Assembly (NCBI RefSeq): GCF_022654015.1
Contig: NZ_CP073063.1
Coordinates: 2,618,501-2,682,500 of the forward strand
Reading direction: 5' to 3'
DNA from: Brevundimonas diminuta
Lineage (GTDB): Bacteria > Pseudomonadota > Alphaproteobacteria > Caulobacterales > Caulobacteraceae
Length of the DNA stretch: 64,000 bases
Under the pieces are notes generated by a model, which did no database searches, was not told the origin of the DNA, and was given only the letters and a program-made list of their open reading frames with translations. Shown piece after piece: positions 41,502 through 49,888 of the stretch (positions are counted from its first letter, which is position 1; every line of letters begins with the position of its first letter). Position numbers and translations under genes: made by a program.

Positions 41502-42592
41502 AGGGCGTCGCCCTCGCCCCAAAGATCGCGATCCAGCCAAGTCTTGGCCGCATGGTCCTTCGCATAGTCGGGTCCGGCCTGCCGAAGATAGAGGCTGAGA
41601 TCACGGGTGATCTTGTCGATGCGCTCGCCGTCGAAGGCGCTGCGCGTCCCGACCGACCGCGCCGCCAGTTCCATGACATCGAGGGCGCTGCGTTCGACGA
41701 CGCCGCGCGTGGCGCGGGCGAAATCCCCGGCGTCCGGCGCTTCGGACGCCGCGCGGATCGCGGCTTCGCGGACCCAGAGCCAGGCCGTCCGCGTCGCAAC
41801 GACCGCATCGGCAAAGCGCGCGCGGTGGATGGGATCGGCGCGCGCGGCGTCGGACAGCGCGTCACGCATCGCCATGACCAGGCCTTCGACGCCGCCCAAC
41901 TGCACCGCCGTGAACCGCCACGCCCCGGCCGTGAAACGCGGTTCACGATCATAGTCTCCGGGACGTCCCAGCCGCTGATCGTTATCGACCGTCAACCCGG
42001 TCACCTCATAGCGCCCGCTGGTCGTCGCGCGCATGCCGCGGACGCGCCATCCGCTTAGATCGGCCCTGTCGGGTTCGTTCGCCGGCACGACGATCAACTG
42101 GCGTTCGCCCTGTTCCGGCTGGGCGGTGATGATTGCATACTCCAATCCGCCCGCGCCGGTCGCGAACATCTTGGCCCCCTGCAGCCGATCGCCGACCAGA
42201 CGAACGCCGGGCGGCGGTTCCGTCGCCCAGACGCCGAACCAGCCGCCCTGCGCCAGAACCTTCCCCAACCAAGCCTTCTGGGCCGGGTCCGCGTACCAGC
42301 CGAACAGCGCCAACGCGTTGACATGTCCTTCGAACAGTCGGCCGACGCTCAGATCCGACCGTCCCACGCTGCGTAGAGCGTTCATCAAGGCCAAGGCCTT
42401 GTGGAGTGGATCGTCATAGGCCGTTCCGCCGCTTTGGACCGGAGCGAACCGTTGACCCCAACCCTCCGAGGCGAGCAGCGTCATACTCTCGGCGGGATAT
42501 CGCGGCGCGGCGTCGTAGCGCGCACCCAGCGCCGCCAACCTGACCTCAAGTTCCAGAGGCGATGACGCGGTCGGCGTTGCCAGAGCTGTCAT
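41495..42592 (-). CDS. Acyl-CoA dehydrogenase family protein
   Basis: A 365-residue protein with acyl-CoA dehydrogenase-like organisation: helical N-terminal domain, a central beta region (WFGVWATEPPPGVRLVGDRL, GAKMFATGAGGLEYAIITAQ) and a C-terminal helical bundle (RGVVERSALDVMELAARSVG). The usual catalytic Glu cannot be placed, and it resembles the branch of flavin-dependent monooxygenase/N-hydroxylase-like members found in sugar or peptide pathways. Start overlaps the preceding stop by 4 bp. Confidence 0.8.
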   Translation of the reverse strand: MTALATPTASSPLELEVRLAALGARYDAAPRYPAESMTLLASEGWGQRFAPVQSGGTAYDDPLHKALALMNALRSVGRSDLSVGRLFEGHVNALALFGWYADPAQKAWLGKVLAQGGWFGVWATEPPPGVRLVGDRLQGAKMFATGAGGLEYAIITAQPEQGERQLIVVPANEPDRADLSGWRVRGMRATTSGRYEVTGLTVDNDQRLGRPGDYDREPRFTAGAWRFTAVQLGGVEGLVMAMRDALSDAARADPIHRARFADAVVATRTAWLWVREAAIRAASEAPDAGDFARATRGVVERSALDVMELAARSVGTRSAFDGERIDKITRDLSLYLRQAGPDYAKDHAAKTWLDRDLWGEGDALW

Positions 42593-43620
42593 CGGCGTGC
42601 CTCAAGCTCTGATGCGAGATCGACAAGCCAGGGTCCGGCGGCGCCGAGTCCCTGCCCGCTGATCTGCTGCCGATCAGCGGGCGACAGTGCGAGTGCTGAC
42701 TGAAGGATGCCCGGCCATTCGTGAGCGTGCGGCCACTGCGCAAGAACGACGGCGGAGCCCAAATCCGCCAACCGTTCGGCCTTCGCGATCTGCTCATTAT
42801 AGGCGCGAGGCTCGGGGAGACAGACGAAGGGCTTGTCGGCCGAAACCACCGCATTCAGCAGGCCGTCTCCCGCGCCTCCGACGATGATCTCGGCCATTTC
42901 GATCTCGTCGCCGATGGTGTCGATCCAGCCCGCCAGCTTTAGGTTCGGCGGCATGACCGGTGGAGGTTCGATCGGCCCAACACCGGTCCACAAGCGATCG
43001 GGCGTTGCCTCTGCAGCTAACGCCAACGTAGCGCCATCCAGCGATTCGCCGCCTCGCCCATGAACGACCAGGACGCCTGATCCACGCTTCGGTCCCGAAT
43101 AGCGCCGGGGGGCGAAGTAATGCGTCTTGTCGCGCACCTCTCTGGCCCCCATTCCATCGAGCCGCTCATGAAACGGCGCAAGCAAGGCTTCCGCGCCCCG
43201 GAAGGCTTCCAGATGCGCCGGATCCGATCGATCGCCCGCGAGGCGGACATAGACGACAGGCGTCGCACACAGCCGGGCCAGCATCGCCATCTCGACCGAC
43301 ACATCGATCACCATCAGGGCCGGCTTGGCGTTGCTGATCCATTGGGCGAACCGAGCGGTCCGCGCCTGGACACCCGCATGGTGATAGGGGGCGTAATGCA
43401 GCGCCTGAGGCCGGACAGGCGCTTCATCCTGGCCGGAGAAGCGGTCTCCCTTATCGGGCCTGTCATCCTCCAGATCCACGCAGGCGATGTCTCCTGTTCG
43501 CCCCTTCAGTCCCGTTCCGAGCAGGACAAAGCGCTCGGGCGCGGCGGCGGCGATTTCCAGTGCGCGCTGGCGGTGGCCGTCGCCCTGGTGATGGACATAG
43601 TATCCAATCGGAGCCCTCAC
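42589..43620 (-). CDS. Glycosyltransferase, GT-B/GT28-like
   Basis: A 343-residue GT-B enzyme similar to UDP-sugar transferases of the MurG/GT28 type: YYVHHQGDGHRQRALEIAAA at the N-terminus, and a C-terminal donor site AEIIVGGAGDGLLNAVVSAD followed by KPFVCLPEPRAYNEQIAKAE. The GTG at 43620 overlaps the GT2 stop (GTGA) and gives the GxGHxxR-like start. Longer upstream frames are rejected. Confidence 0.82.
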   Translation of the reverse strand: MRAPIGYYVHHQGDGHRQRALEIAAAAPERFVLLGTGLKGRTGDIACVDLEDDRPDKGDRFSGQDEAPVRPQALHYAPYHHAGVQARTARFAQWISNAKPALMVIDVSVEMAMLARLCATPVVYVRLAGDRSDPAHLEAFRGAEALLAPFHERLDGMGAREVRDKTHYFAPRRYSGPKRGSGVLVVHGRGGESLDGATLALAAEATPDRLWTGVGPIEPPPVMPPNLKLAGWIDTIGDEIEMAEIIVGGAGDGLLNAVVSADKPFVCLPEPRAYNEQIAKAERLADLGSAVVLAQWPHAHEWPGILQSALALSPADRQQISGQGLGAAGPWLVDLASELEARR

Positions 43621-44570
43621 GCCGCGGCTCTCGCAATGCCGTCGGCCCAACTTCGCAAATCCATGTCGAGCGGCATGGCGGGCAGCCGGGTTTCCAAAGC
43701 CGGCAGACGTCTTGCGCTCGCCGCGTCGTGACGCTGATCCCGACGCCAACTCGCCCGCTGTCGCCAATGCGAAAAGTCCGGCGCCATGATTGGACCGCCG
43801 TTCCGCGCTTGATCGAACAAGCGGATCATATCCTCCGCCATCCCCCCGACGGCGCGGCCCGTGGTGCGTGCCGACACTCGGGTCCAAACCGCCAAAGGAT
43901 GAACAAGCCTGGCCCCCTGCGCTTGAGCGGCGATCACAAGCGCCAGATCCTCGCCAGCCGGCTGTTCCGGCACGCCGCCGGCTGACAGATAGGCCACCGC
44001 GGTGATGGCGAGGCTGGCTCCTGTGTGATCGCCATGCCGAGGTGCCGGATCATGCGGCGAAGGGTCGATCTCGTCCTCGATCGCGCGAACTTCATGCCAG
44101 TACGCGTCCCATAGTCGACGCAGAACCGCGACATCCGATGAGATCGATTCCGCCTCATCGAGCACCAGCCGTCCACCCACCAAATCCGCTCCCGACGCGA
44201 TGGCTGCAAGATTGGCGGACAGCCAGTTCGGCGGCGGTCGCGTGTCGGCGTCCGTTGAGATCAAAACGCCATTGGATCGATCTCCGAGATGCTCGAGACC
44301 GATGGACATGGCCGCACGCCGCGCCGCGCCGGCATGCGCGCGATGGTCTGGGAAGGTCTGCAAATCGACGACGATGTCCAGTCGATCCTTCCACCGATCG
44401 GCCGCTGCCTGCGCCTGGGGGAGCGAACCGTCCGTGGAGTTATTGATGCAGAGCGCGACCGAAATCCTGCCTGGAAGATCCTGCGCGGCCAGGGCGGCCA
44501 GAAGCACAGGAAGACGCCGTTCCTCATTCCGCACGGGCACGCAAACGCAGAAGGCAGGTTCGCCCGTCAT
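43617..44570 (-). CDS. Glycosyltransferase family 2 protein
   Basis: A 317-residue GT2-type enzyme: CVCVPVRNEERRLPVLLAAL, then ISTDADTRPPPNWLSANLAA with the DxD motif (DAD), and LVGGRLVLDE. The C-terminal half with GEDLALVIAAQAQG matches polysaccharide-type GT2 proteins. The start overlaps the stop of the GT4 gene by 4 bp. No transmembrane helix, so cytoplasmic or peripheral. Confidence 0.87.
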   Translation of the reverse strand: MTGEPAFCVCVPVRNEERRLPVLLAALAAQDLPGRISVALCINNSTDGSLPQAQAAADRWKDRLDIVVDLQTFPDHRAHAGAARRAAMSIGLEHLGDRSNGVLISTDADTRPPPNWLSANLAAIASGADLVGGRLVLDEAESISSDVAVLRRLWDAYWHEVRAIEDEIDPSPHDPAPRHGDHTGASLAITAVAYLSAGGVPEQPAGEDLALVIAAQAQGARLVHPLAVWTRVSARTTGRAVGGMAEDMIRLFDQARNGGPIMAPDFSHWRQRASWRRDQRHDAASARRLPALETRLPAMPLDMDLRSWADGIARAAA

Positions 44571-45694
44571 GCGATCAGCCGATCTTCCAGCGCGTCATTG
44601 GCCTGCATCTGTCCCGCCGCAGCCGCTTGGATCATCTCGCCATAGAGTTCTTCATAGGCGGTGATCATCCGGCGCACATCGCAGGCCGCCTCGGCGCGGG
44701 CGCGGCTGGCCGACCGAGACAGGCCGACCGCCCGGGCGATTGCGCGCGCCAGATCCGGCACATCGTCCGGGCGCGCCAGGGCGCCGCAGTCGGGTGTCAG
44801 AATCTCGGGAATGGCGCCCCGCGCGAAGGCGGCGACTGGCGTTCCGCAAGCCAGCGCTTCGGCCACCACCAGTCCATAGGGTTCGTCCCAGCGCGGCGTG
44901 CAGACGAAGGCGGCCGCCTGCCCGATCTCCTTCGACAGCGTTTCGTGGTCGAGATGACCAAGATAGGTGGTTTCGCGCGTCAATCTCGGAGCGATCTCGG
45001 CATCGAAATAGGCTTGATCGAGGATCGGGCCCGCGAACCGCAGGGCGATACTCGCCAATGTCGCCGCGTCCAGCGCCAGATGCAGACCCTTTTCGGGCAC
45101 GATCCGCCCATACCAGATCAAATGCCTAGGGTCGTCGTGACGCGCACGCCACGGAAAGCGCTCCAGATCGATTCCGTTCAGAATCACCTGATCGATCGGC
45201 CGCACCCGACTCCATTGTTCACGCATCGCCTCCGACACGCCGACGAACCGTGCGGACGGCGCGCTCGCTTCGCGGATACCGCTTTCCAGCCAGCAAAACG
45301 GCGGCGTGTGGAGGGTGGTGACCATCGGCATGGGCAAGGTCTCGGCCATCGACACCGGCAGATAGTGCAGGCTGTTGTTGTGGATGACGTCGAACGAACT
45401 GCGACGAAGCCGGCTCATCAATGACAGATAGGCGTGATGCTCTCGGAAGAAGGCGACGTCGCCCGCCTCCGCAGTTCCGACCTTGGCGATTTCCGTCTGG
45501 TCGCAGATCGCCTCCAGGCCTAACTCGGGGTCGGAGAGGGTCGCGGCAAAAAGAGTGACGTCATGGCCCTTCAGCCGCAGTTGGCGACAGAGCAGATGCG
45601 TATGCATCTCCAGCCCGCCGGCGAAGGGTTCTGCGATCGGATATTTGAGATGTGCGATGACGCCGATGCGCATCCGTACCGCCGTGATCGACAA
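44567..45694 (-). CDS. Glycosyltransferase family 4 protein
   Basis: A 375-residue GT-B enzyme, first in the seven-gene operon. GGLEMHTHLLCRQLRLKGHD is the N-terminal donor/acceptor loop; WYGRIVPEKGLHLALDAATL and TPRWDEPYGLVVAEALACGT (with the conserved EPYGLVVAEA) are the GT4 signature. The TTG at 45694 has AGGGGG at good spacing; an ATG 21 bp downstream is an alternative. An EcfG-like promoter lies 45 bp upstream. Confidence 0.88.
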   Translation of the reverse strand: MSITAVRMRIGVIAHLKYPIAEPFAGGLEMHTHLLCRQLRLKGHDVTLFAATLSDPELGLEAICDQTEIAKVGTAEAGDVAFFREHHAYLSLMSRLRRSSFDVIHNNSLHYLPVSMAETLPMPMVTTLHTPPFCWLESGIREASAPSARFVGVSEAMREQWSRVRPIDQVILNGIDLERFPWRARHDDPRHLIWYGRIVPEKGLHLALDAATLASIALRFAGPILDQAYFDAEIAPRLTRETTYLGHLDHETLSKEIGQAAAFVCTPRWDEPYGLVVAEALACGTPVAAFARGAIPEILTPDCGALARPDDVPDLARAIARAVGLSRSASRARAEAACDVRRMITAYEELYGEMIQAAAAGQMQANDALEDRLIA

Positions 45695-45738
45695 CCCGAT
45701 CCCCCTCGGATCGGTCCATGGCGTAACGCCTGTAGAGC

Positions 45739-45764
45739 AAAGCTACGCCGCGGTTATTCGTTCC
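45739..45764 (-). promoter_or_regulatory. EcfG-like promoter of the glycosyltransferase operon
   Basis: On the minus strand GGAAC (45764-45760), 17 bp, then CTTT (45742-45739): one mismatch to CGTT. The upstream TTTTCGCACACA is shared with the SemiSWEET promoter. It sits 45 bp before the first start codon. Confidence 0.5.
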
Positions 45765-45887
45765 TGTGTGCGAAAATGGTCTCAGGCAGATGGGAGGCGT
45801 TCGGCCTTTGGAGCCAGCAGAACCAAGCGCATTTGGTTGAGATGATCCGATGCAATCGCGCGAGTGCTGCGGAGAGCGGTCAGCCTT

Positions 45888-45912
45888 GGAGCGATAAACT
45901 ACGCAGCGCGTT
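45888..45912 (+). promoter_or_regulatory. EcfG-like promoter of the small stress gene
   Basis: GGAGC (45888-45892), 16 bp, CGTT (45909-45912): one mismatch to GGAAC-N16-CGTT, 28 bp before the ATG at 45940. Confidence 0.55.
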
Positions 45913-45939
45913 CAGTGGACTAGCTGAAAGGACCCAACC

Positions 45940-46239
45940 ATGACCAACCTTGTCGCCTCCACATTTGCAACACGTAGAGACGCCGAGCTCGTGGTCGAAC
46001 GGCTCGTCCAAACCCATGGCATGGAACGAGAAGCAATTCAGGTCGCCCCTGAAGGCGAGGTGAACACGGTTGGAGACAGGCCTTCGGGCGGAGACGTCGA
46101 AGGCGGCAGCCCCAGCGTCGGCTCTCGGTCGGACGTGCCGGTCGCCGGGCGTGTCAAAGTCGTCGTGTCTGCAGAAACCGATGACGAGGAACAGGCGATA
46201 CGCGCCGCATTCGTCGAATTCGGCGCCAAGGACGGATGA
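45940..46239 (+). CDS. Hypothetical small stress protein
   Basis: A 99-residue protein. An N-terminal ferredoxin-like beta-alpha-beta (VASTFATRRDAELVVERLVQ) and a final KVVVSAETDDEEQAIRAAFV repeat the same beta-alpha pattern, linked by a Gly/Ser-rich segment (GGDVEGGSPSVGSRSDVP). This architecture recalls YflT-type general-stress proteins. The EcfG-like promoter upstream supports stress induction. Function unknown. Confidence 0.7.
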   Translation: MTNLVASTFATRRDAELVVERLVQTHGMEREAIQVAPEGEVNTVGDRPSGGDVEGGSPSVGSRSDVPVAGRVKVVVSAETDDEEQAIRAAFVEFGAKDG

Positions 46240-46321
46240 CCCACATGCGAGCCGGCCATCGGCTGCGTCGCTTTGATCCTATGACGAGGGCTGAAGCGTC
46301 CCGGCGACCCTGTTCGCAAGG

Positions 46322-47086
46322 ATGACGTCCGTGGAAGCGCTCATCGACGTCAAACTTCACCGCCTCGGCGACCTCTCGAACGACGATCGCGGACGACTTG
46401 CAGGACTCCTGGCTGGACGCCGTCGCGCCGCAGCAGGCGAGGCCTTGGTGGAAGAGGGCAGTCGACCAACATTCAGTACGCTGCTGCTCTCGGGATTTGT
46501 CGGCCGAGTTTCGACCTTGGCGGACGGCGGTCGTCAGATCACAGCGATAAACCTACCTGGGGACTTCATCGATCTGCATGGTTTTCTTCTCAAGACGATG
46601 GATCACAGCCTTGTTGCCTTGTCTGACGTCACCGTCGCGGTTTTCCAGCACGCCGACTTGAAGCGTGTAACCGAACACGCCCCTCGTCTTGCGCGAGCGC
46701 TTTGGCTTGAAACGCTGATTGATGCGGCCATCCACCGACAGTGGCTGGTGGCGCTGGGGCGCAGGGACGGAGTGACGCGGCTGGGTCAGCTGATTTGTGA
46801 ACTCTACCTTCGTTTGGAAGCCGTCGCCCTCGCCCAAGACCACACCTTCGAATGCCCCCTGACCCAATCGGACCTGGCGGATATATTGGGCATGTCGAGC
46901 GTTCATGTGAACCGCTCGCTCAAAGTCCTTCGCGACACAGGCTTGGTGCGATGGCGGAATGGTCGGGTGTCGATCGATGACTGGACGGCGCTGACCGAGC
47001 GCGTCGCCTTCGACGCGTCCTATCTCGATCTGAAGCTGTCTAGGTCCTCAAGCGGCGCGCCGATCGCGAGACGGCGGACGGCCTAA
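46322..47086 (+). CDS. Crp/Fnr family regulator
   Basis: A 254-residue regulator with cNMP-binding barrel (FSTLLLSGFVGRVSTLADGG, INLPGDFIDLHGFLL) and winged HTH (TQSDLADILGMSSVHVNRSL). No N-terminal Cys cluster, so it is not an Fe-S sensor, and the V-N-R recognition helix is of a type other than FNR. Divergent from no known target; it is convergent with the next Crp/Fnr gene. Confidence 0.87.
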   Translation: MTSVEALIDVKLHRLGDLSNDDRGRLAGLLAGRRRAAAGEALVEEGSRPTFSTLLLSGFVGRVSTLADGGRQITAINLPGDFIDLHGFLLKTMDHSLVALSDVTVAVFQHADLKRVTEHAPRLARALWLETLIDAAIHRQWLVALGRRDGVTRLGQLICELYLRLEAVALAQDHTFECPLTQSDLADILGMSSVHVNRSLKVLRDTGLVRWRNGRVSIDDWTALTERVAFDASYLDLKLSRSSSGAPIARRRTA

Positions 47087-47144
47087 ATCTATCCAAAGCT
47101 CACTAGAACGCGGCCGCTGCGCCTCCATCTCCGCGCCTGCGGCG

Positions 47145-47903
47145 TCAAACGCTCGCGATCCGGTTGGGACCGGACACATAGCGCCTGACGGGCAACCCAG
47201 CGATACGGCGAAGCCGATCAACATCGACCAGGGAAATCGTCTGGTCGGACCGTTTGATCAGATTCAGGCGATCCATCTCGCGAAGGGTTCTGTTCACATG
47301 CACCGGCGTGATCCCGATCAGGTCGCCGAGATCGCGCTGGGTCAAAGGCATATGGAACATGCCGCCCGGCGCATCGCCGCGATCGGACAATCGATCGAAC
47401 AGATTGGTCAGCGTGGCGGCGATGCGAACGTGTGCGGGCGCCTGACCAACCACCGCCAGACTTTCCATCAACGCGACACGCTCTTTCTGCGCGCTCAGAA
47501 AAAGCGAAAGCGCAATCCGCGGATAGGCCTCAAATGTCGCTATCAGCCTCGACCTCGATATCGCGTGCACAGCGATGGGCGTCATGGCGGTCAGGCAGTC
47601 GACCGTTGTCGTCAGGCACAGGCTCGGCGCTCCCAAGAGATCGCCCGGAAGATGGACCTTCACGATCTGCTGCTTGCCCGATGCGAGCGCGATGGACGAT
47701 GCCACCCAGCCGTGGGTCAGCAGATAGAGATGCGAAGGTTCAGCCGCCTCATGACGCAACACGTGGTGGCGAGGCCAATGCTGGACCGGCTCGAGAAGCC
47801 CGGCCAGCGCCGAGCGCTCGCGAGACGACAGGGAGGCGAATTCTCCCAACCGGCCCGGCGCATCGGATAACGAATCGATTGGGGGCGGCAGGTCCTCATC
47901 CAT
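47145..47903 (-). CDS. Crp/Fnr family regulator
   Basis: A 252-residue Crp/Fnr protein: HLYLLTHGWVASSIALASGK, VHLPGDLLGAPSLC (phosphate-binding cassette lacks the cAMP arginine), and HTH MPLTQRDLGDLIGITPVHVNRTLRE. A paralogue of the 46322 gene, convergent with it. Signal and targets unknown; cysteines in the barrel are not arranged as an Fe-S motif. Confidence 0.87.
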   Translation of the reverse strand: MDEDLPPPIDSLSDAPGRLGEFASLSSRERSALAGLLEPVQHWPRHHVLRHEAAEPSHLYLLTHGWVASSIALASGKQQIVKVHLPGDLLGAPSLCLTTTVDCLTAMTPIAVHAISRSRLIATFEAYPRIALSLFLSAQKERVALMESLAVVGQAPAHVRIAATLTNLFDRLSDRGDAPGGMFHMPLTQRDLGDLIGITPVHVNRTLREMDRLNLIKRSDQTISLVDVDRLRRIAGLPVRRYVSGPNRIASV

Positions 47904-48071
47904 GCCCCGCGTTCCCCCAAACTCGGCATGCCTGCACTAACCCATGTAAAGGGCTGTCCGACGCCCCGTCGAGCGGGCGGTTGATGGGCTGGGAGCCTGT
48001 CCAAAATCGCACCTATGAAACTCAGCGAACGAACCAGAATTGGTTGTCTTTTGATCCGGCGAGAAGGCGAC

Positions 48072-48257
48072 ATGACCCGACACACGCCACCCAGGAATGA
48101 GATTGATCATACGCGCGGCTTGGCGCAGGGCGGTCTGGGCGGCCCCGAGGACGAAATAGTCGACGCGGGACAGGAGGAGGTCTTCTCCCGCACCGAAGTT
48201 GAGCAAGGCGAGACCGAACACCACCGGGGCGAAGAGACGCCGGGGCTCAGGCCGTGA
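48072..48257 (+). CDS. Hypothetical small protein
   Basis: A 61-residue, charged protein (MTRHTPPRNEIDHTRGLAQG at the N-terminus, then GGPEDEIVDAGQEEVFSRTE). Its stop overlaps the isochorismatase-like start (GTGA), supporting translation in the same operon, and GAAGG lies upstream. No family recognised. Confidence 0.45.
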   Translation: MTRHTPPRNEIDHTRGLAQGGLGGPEDEIVDAGQEEVFSRTEVEQGETEHHRGEETPGLRP

Positions 48258-48859
48258 CACACGGACTGAAGACGCGCATTCCGGAAACAGCGGCGCACCT
48301 TTGCATCGACATGCAGCGCATGTTCGTGGAAGGGACCGAGTGGCATACGCCCTGGGCAGCCAAAACGCTTCCGGCCATCGAGACGCTATGCGCTGCAAGG
48401 CCTGAAAAGCTGTGGTTCACCCGATTCATCCCCGCCGCGACGCCCGACGACGCATCGGGCGCCTGGCGCGACTACTGGCGGCGTTGGTCGACCATGACGA
48501 AGAACGCGCTCGATCCGGCGCTGTTGGATCTGGCGCTTCCGCTTCAGCGGTTCGTCCCGCCCGCGCAAATCATCGACAAGACGGTCTATTCAGCCTGGTC
48601 AGGCACACATCTCCACGCGGCGCTTAGGGATCGGGGTGTCCATACGCTTATCGTGACGGGGGCGGAAACTGACGTCTGCGTCCTCTCAACCGTGCTTGGA
48701 GCCATCGATCTCGGCTATCGCATTGTGGTGGTCAGCGATGGGGTCTGCAGTTCGGCTGATCAGCCTCACGATCACCTTCTGGCGCTCTACAGCGACCGCT
48801 TCAGCTTGCAGGTCGAAACTGCCGAATGTCGAGAGGTGTTGGAGGCCTGGGTCGCATGA
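48254..48859 (+). CDS. Isochorismatase family cysteine hydrolase
   Basis: A 201-residue cysteine hydrolase. The catalytic triad is visible: Asp19 (CIDMQRMF), Lys109 (DKTVYSAW) and Cys142 (GAETDVCVLSTVLG). Family members hydrolyse amides such as nicotinamide, N-carbamoyl sarcosine or isochorismate ethers. The GTG at 48254 overlaps the preceding stop, and its own stop overlaps the next ATG. Substrate not determined. Confidence 0.85.
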   Translation: MTHGLKTRIPETAAHLCIDMQRMFVEGTEWHTPWAAKTLPAIETLCAARPEKLWFTRFIPAATPDDASGAWRDYWRRWSTMTKNALDPALLDLALPLQRFVPPAQIIDKTVYSAWSGTHLHAALRDRGVHTLIVTGAETDVCVLSTVLGAIDLGYRIVVVSDGVCSSADQPHDHLLALYSDRFSLQVETAECREVLEAWVA

Positions 48860-49122
48860 CCATCCATCCTCCCGTTCTGCGCTATCAGCTGCGCTACCGC
48901 GATGGCGGAGAGCCGGAAACCTTGATTGCAAACGACATGGCTGACGCCATGACGCAGGCTTCCCAGCGCGCGAAAGCGATGGGGCAGGCTGTCGCCCTGT
49001 GGCGCGATGGTCGGTGGGTCGCCGATGTCGATGCAGCCCCATCGCCCCTCTCGTCAGACTTGATCGCAAAGCTCGTCCATGCCGGCATCTATGTGTTCGG
49101 CGCAAGGTTCCGAGACCGGTAG
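48856..49122 (+). CDS. Hypothetical small protein
   Basis: An 88-residue protein: RYQLRYRDGGEPETLIANDM, AMTQASQRAKAMGQAVALWR, and a C-terminal AKLVHAGIYVFGARFRDR. Overlaps the isochorismatase-like stop (ATGA). A small alpha/beta domain with no assigned family; likely a helper of the hydrolase by operon context only. Confidence 0.6.
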   Translation: MTIHPPVLRYQLRYRDGGEPETLIANDMADAMTQASQRAKAMGQAVALWRDGRWVADVDAAPSPLSSDLIAKLVHAGIYVFGARFRDR

Positions 49123-49131
49123 TGGGCCGAT

Positions 49132-49845
49132 CTAGGCTGCCTCGGCCGCGATCGCCTCGGCTAACGCTGGAAACCGCGGGCGATGGTGACAGCAGGCCAC
49201 GCTCGCGAGAATGGCCTCATCCTTCAGAAGAATCCGCCCCCGTACGGTGCGTAGGGCGCCGGCGGCGCGCAGGCTCTGACACGCCTGATTGATGCTGGAC
49301 CGCCGTAGGCTCAGCAAATCTCCAATGTTCGATTGCGACAGAGCGATCTCGGAGCGACCGGTGGCGCGATGAATATCCAGAAGAAAGCTGGCGACGCGGG
49401 AGATCGACCCATGCGCCATGGCGCACCTCAACCGCGCCTCCATCGACTTCAATCGCTTGAGGCCGCCAGCCAGCAGAAACTGAACGCCATCCTCGCCCGC
49501 TTCCCGGCAGAAGGCCGCCACGGGCGCCCGGTACAACGACCCGTCCGTCAGCCACAGCCCTTGGCTTCCCCCTGCGATGTCGATCAGATCGCCCGCCGCA
49601 GCGACGCCGCAATGGGTCCCCCGCTTCCCGTCATCGAGAAGAAGACAGCCCTCGAGAACGACAGCGATCTCGCCTTCCGGACGATAGGGTGCGCCCGACA
49701 CAACGGGAGAAATCTCTCCAAGGCGCAGCGCGCGACTGCGACTGTCGAAGGAAAGCGTATTAAACGCCCGCCACAACGAAACAATTTCCTCGCGCGGCTC
49801 TAGACATGGCGAGGTCTCGCCGGACGGTGTCGCAGGATCGAGCAT
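49132..49845 (-). CDS. Crp/Fnr family regulator
   Basis: A 237-residue Crp/Fnr-like protein. The barrel is recognisable (GEIAVVLEGCLLLDDGKRGT, VAAAGDLIDIAGGS) and the C-terminal HTH reads ALSQSNIGDLLSLRRSSINQ. It is more divergent than the other two and ends in a Cys/His-containing tail (SVACCHHRPRF) that might bind a metal. It lies beside the Mn-catalase gene, a possible target. Confidence 0.8.
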   Translation of the reverse strand: MLDPATPSGETSPCLEPREEIVSLWRAFNTLSFDSRSRALRLGEISPVVSGAPYRPEGEIAVVLEGCLLLDDGKRGTHCGVAAAGDLIDIAGGSQGLWLTDGSLYRAPVAAFCREAGEDGVQFLLAGGLKRLKSMEARLRCAMAHGSISRVASFLLDIHRATGRSEIALSQSNIGDLLSLRRSSINQACQSLRAAGALRTVRGRILLKDEAILASVACCHHRPRFPALAEAIAAEAA

Positions 49846-49888
49846 AGGTGCATCCTGCGACTTTCCGGGCGTCGCGCACTTACATGGG

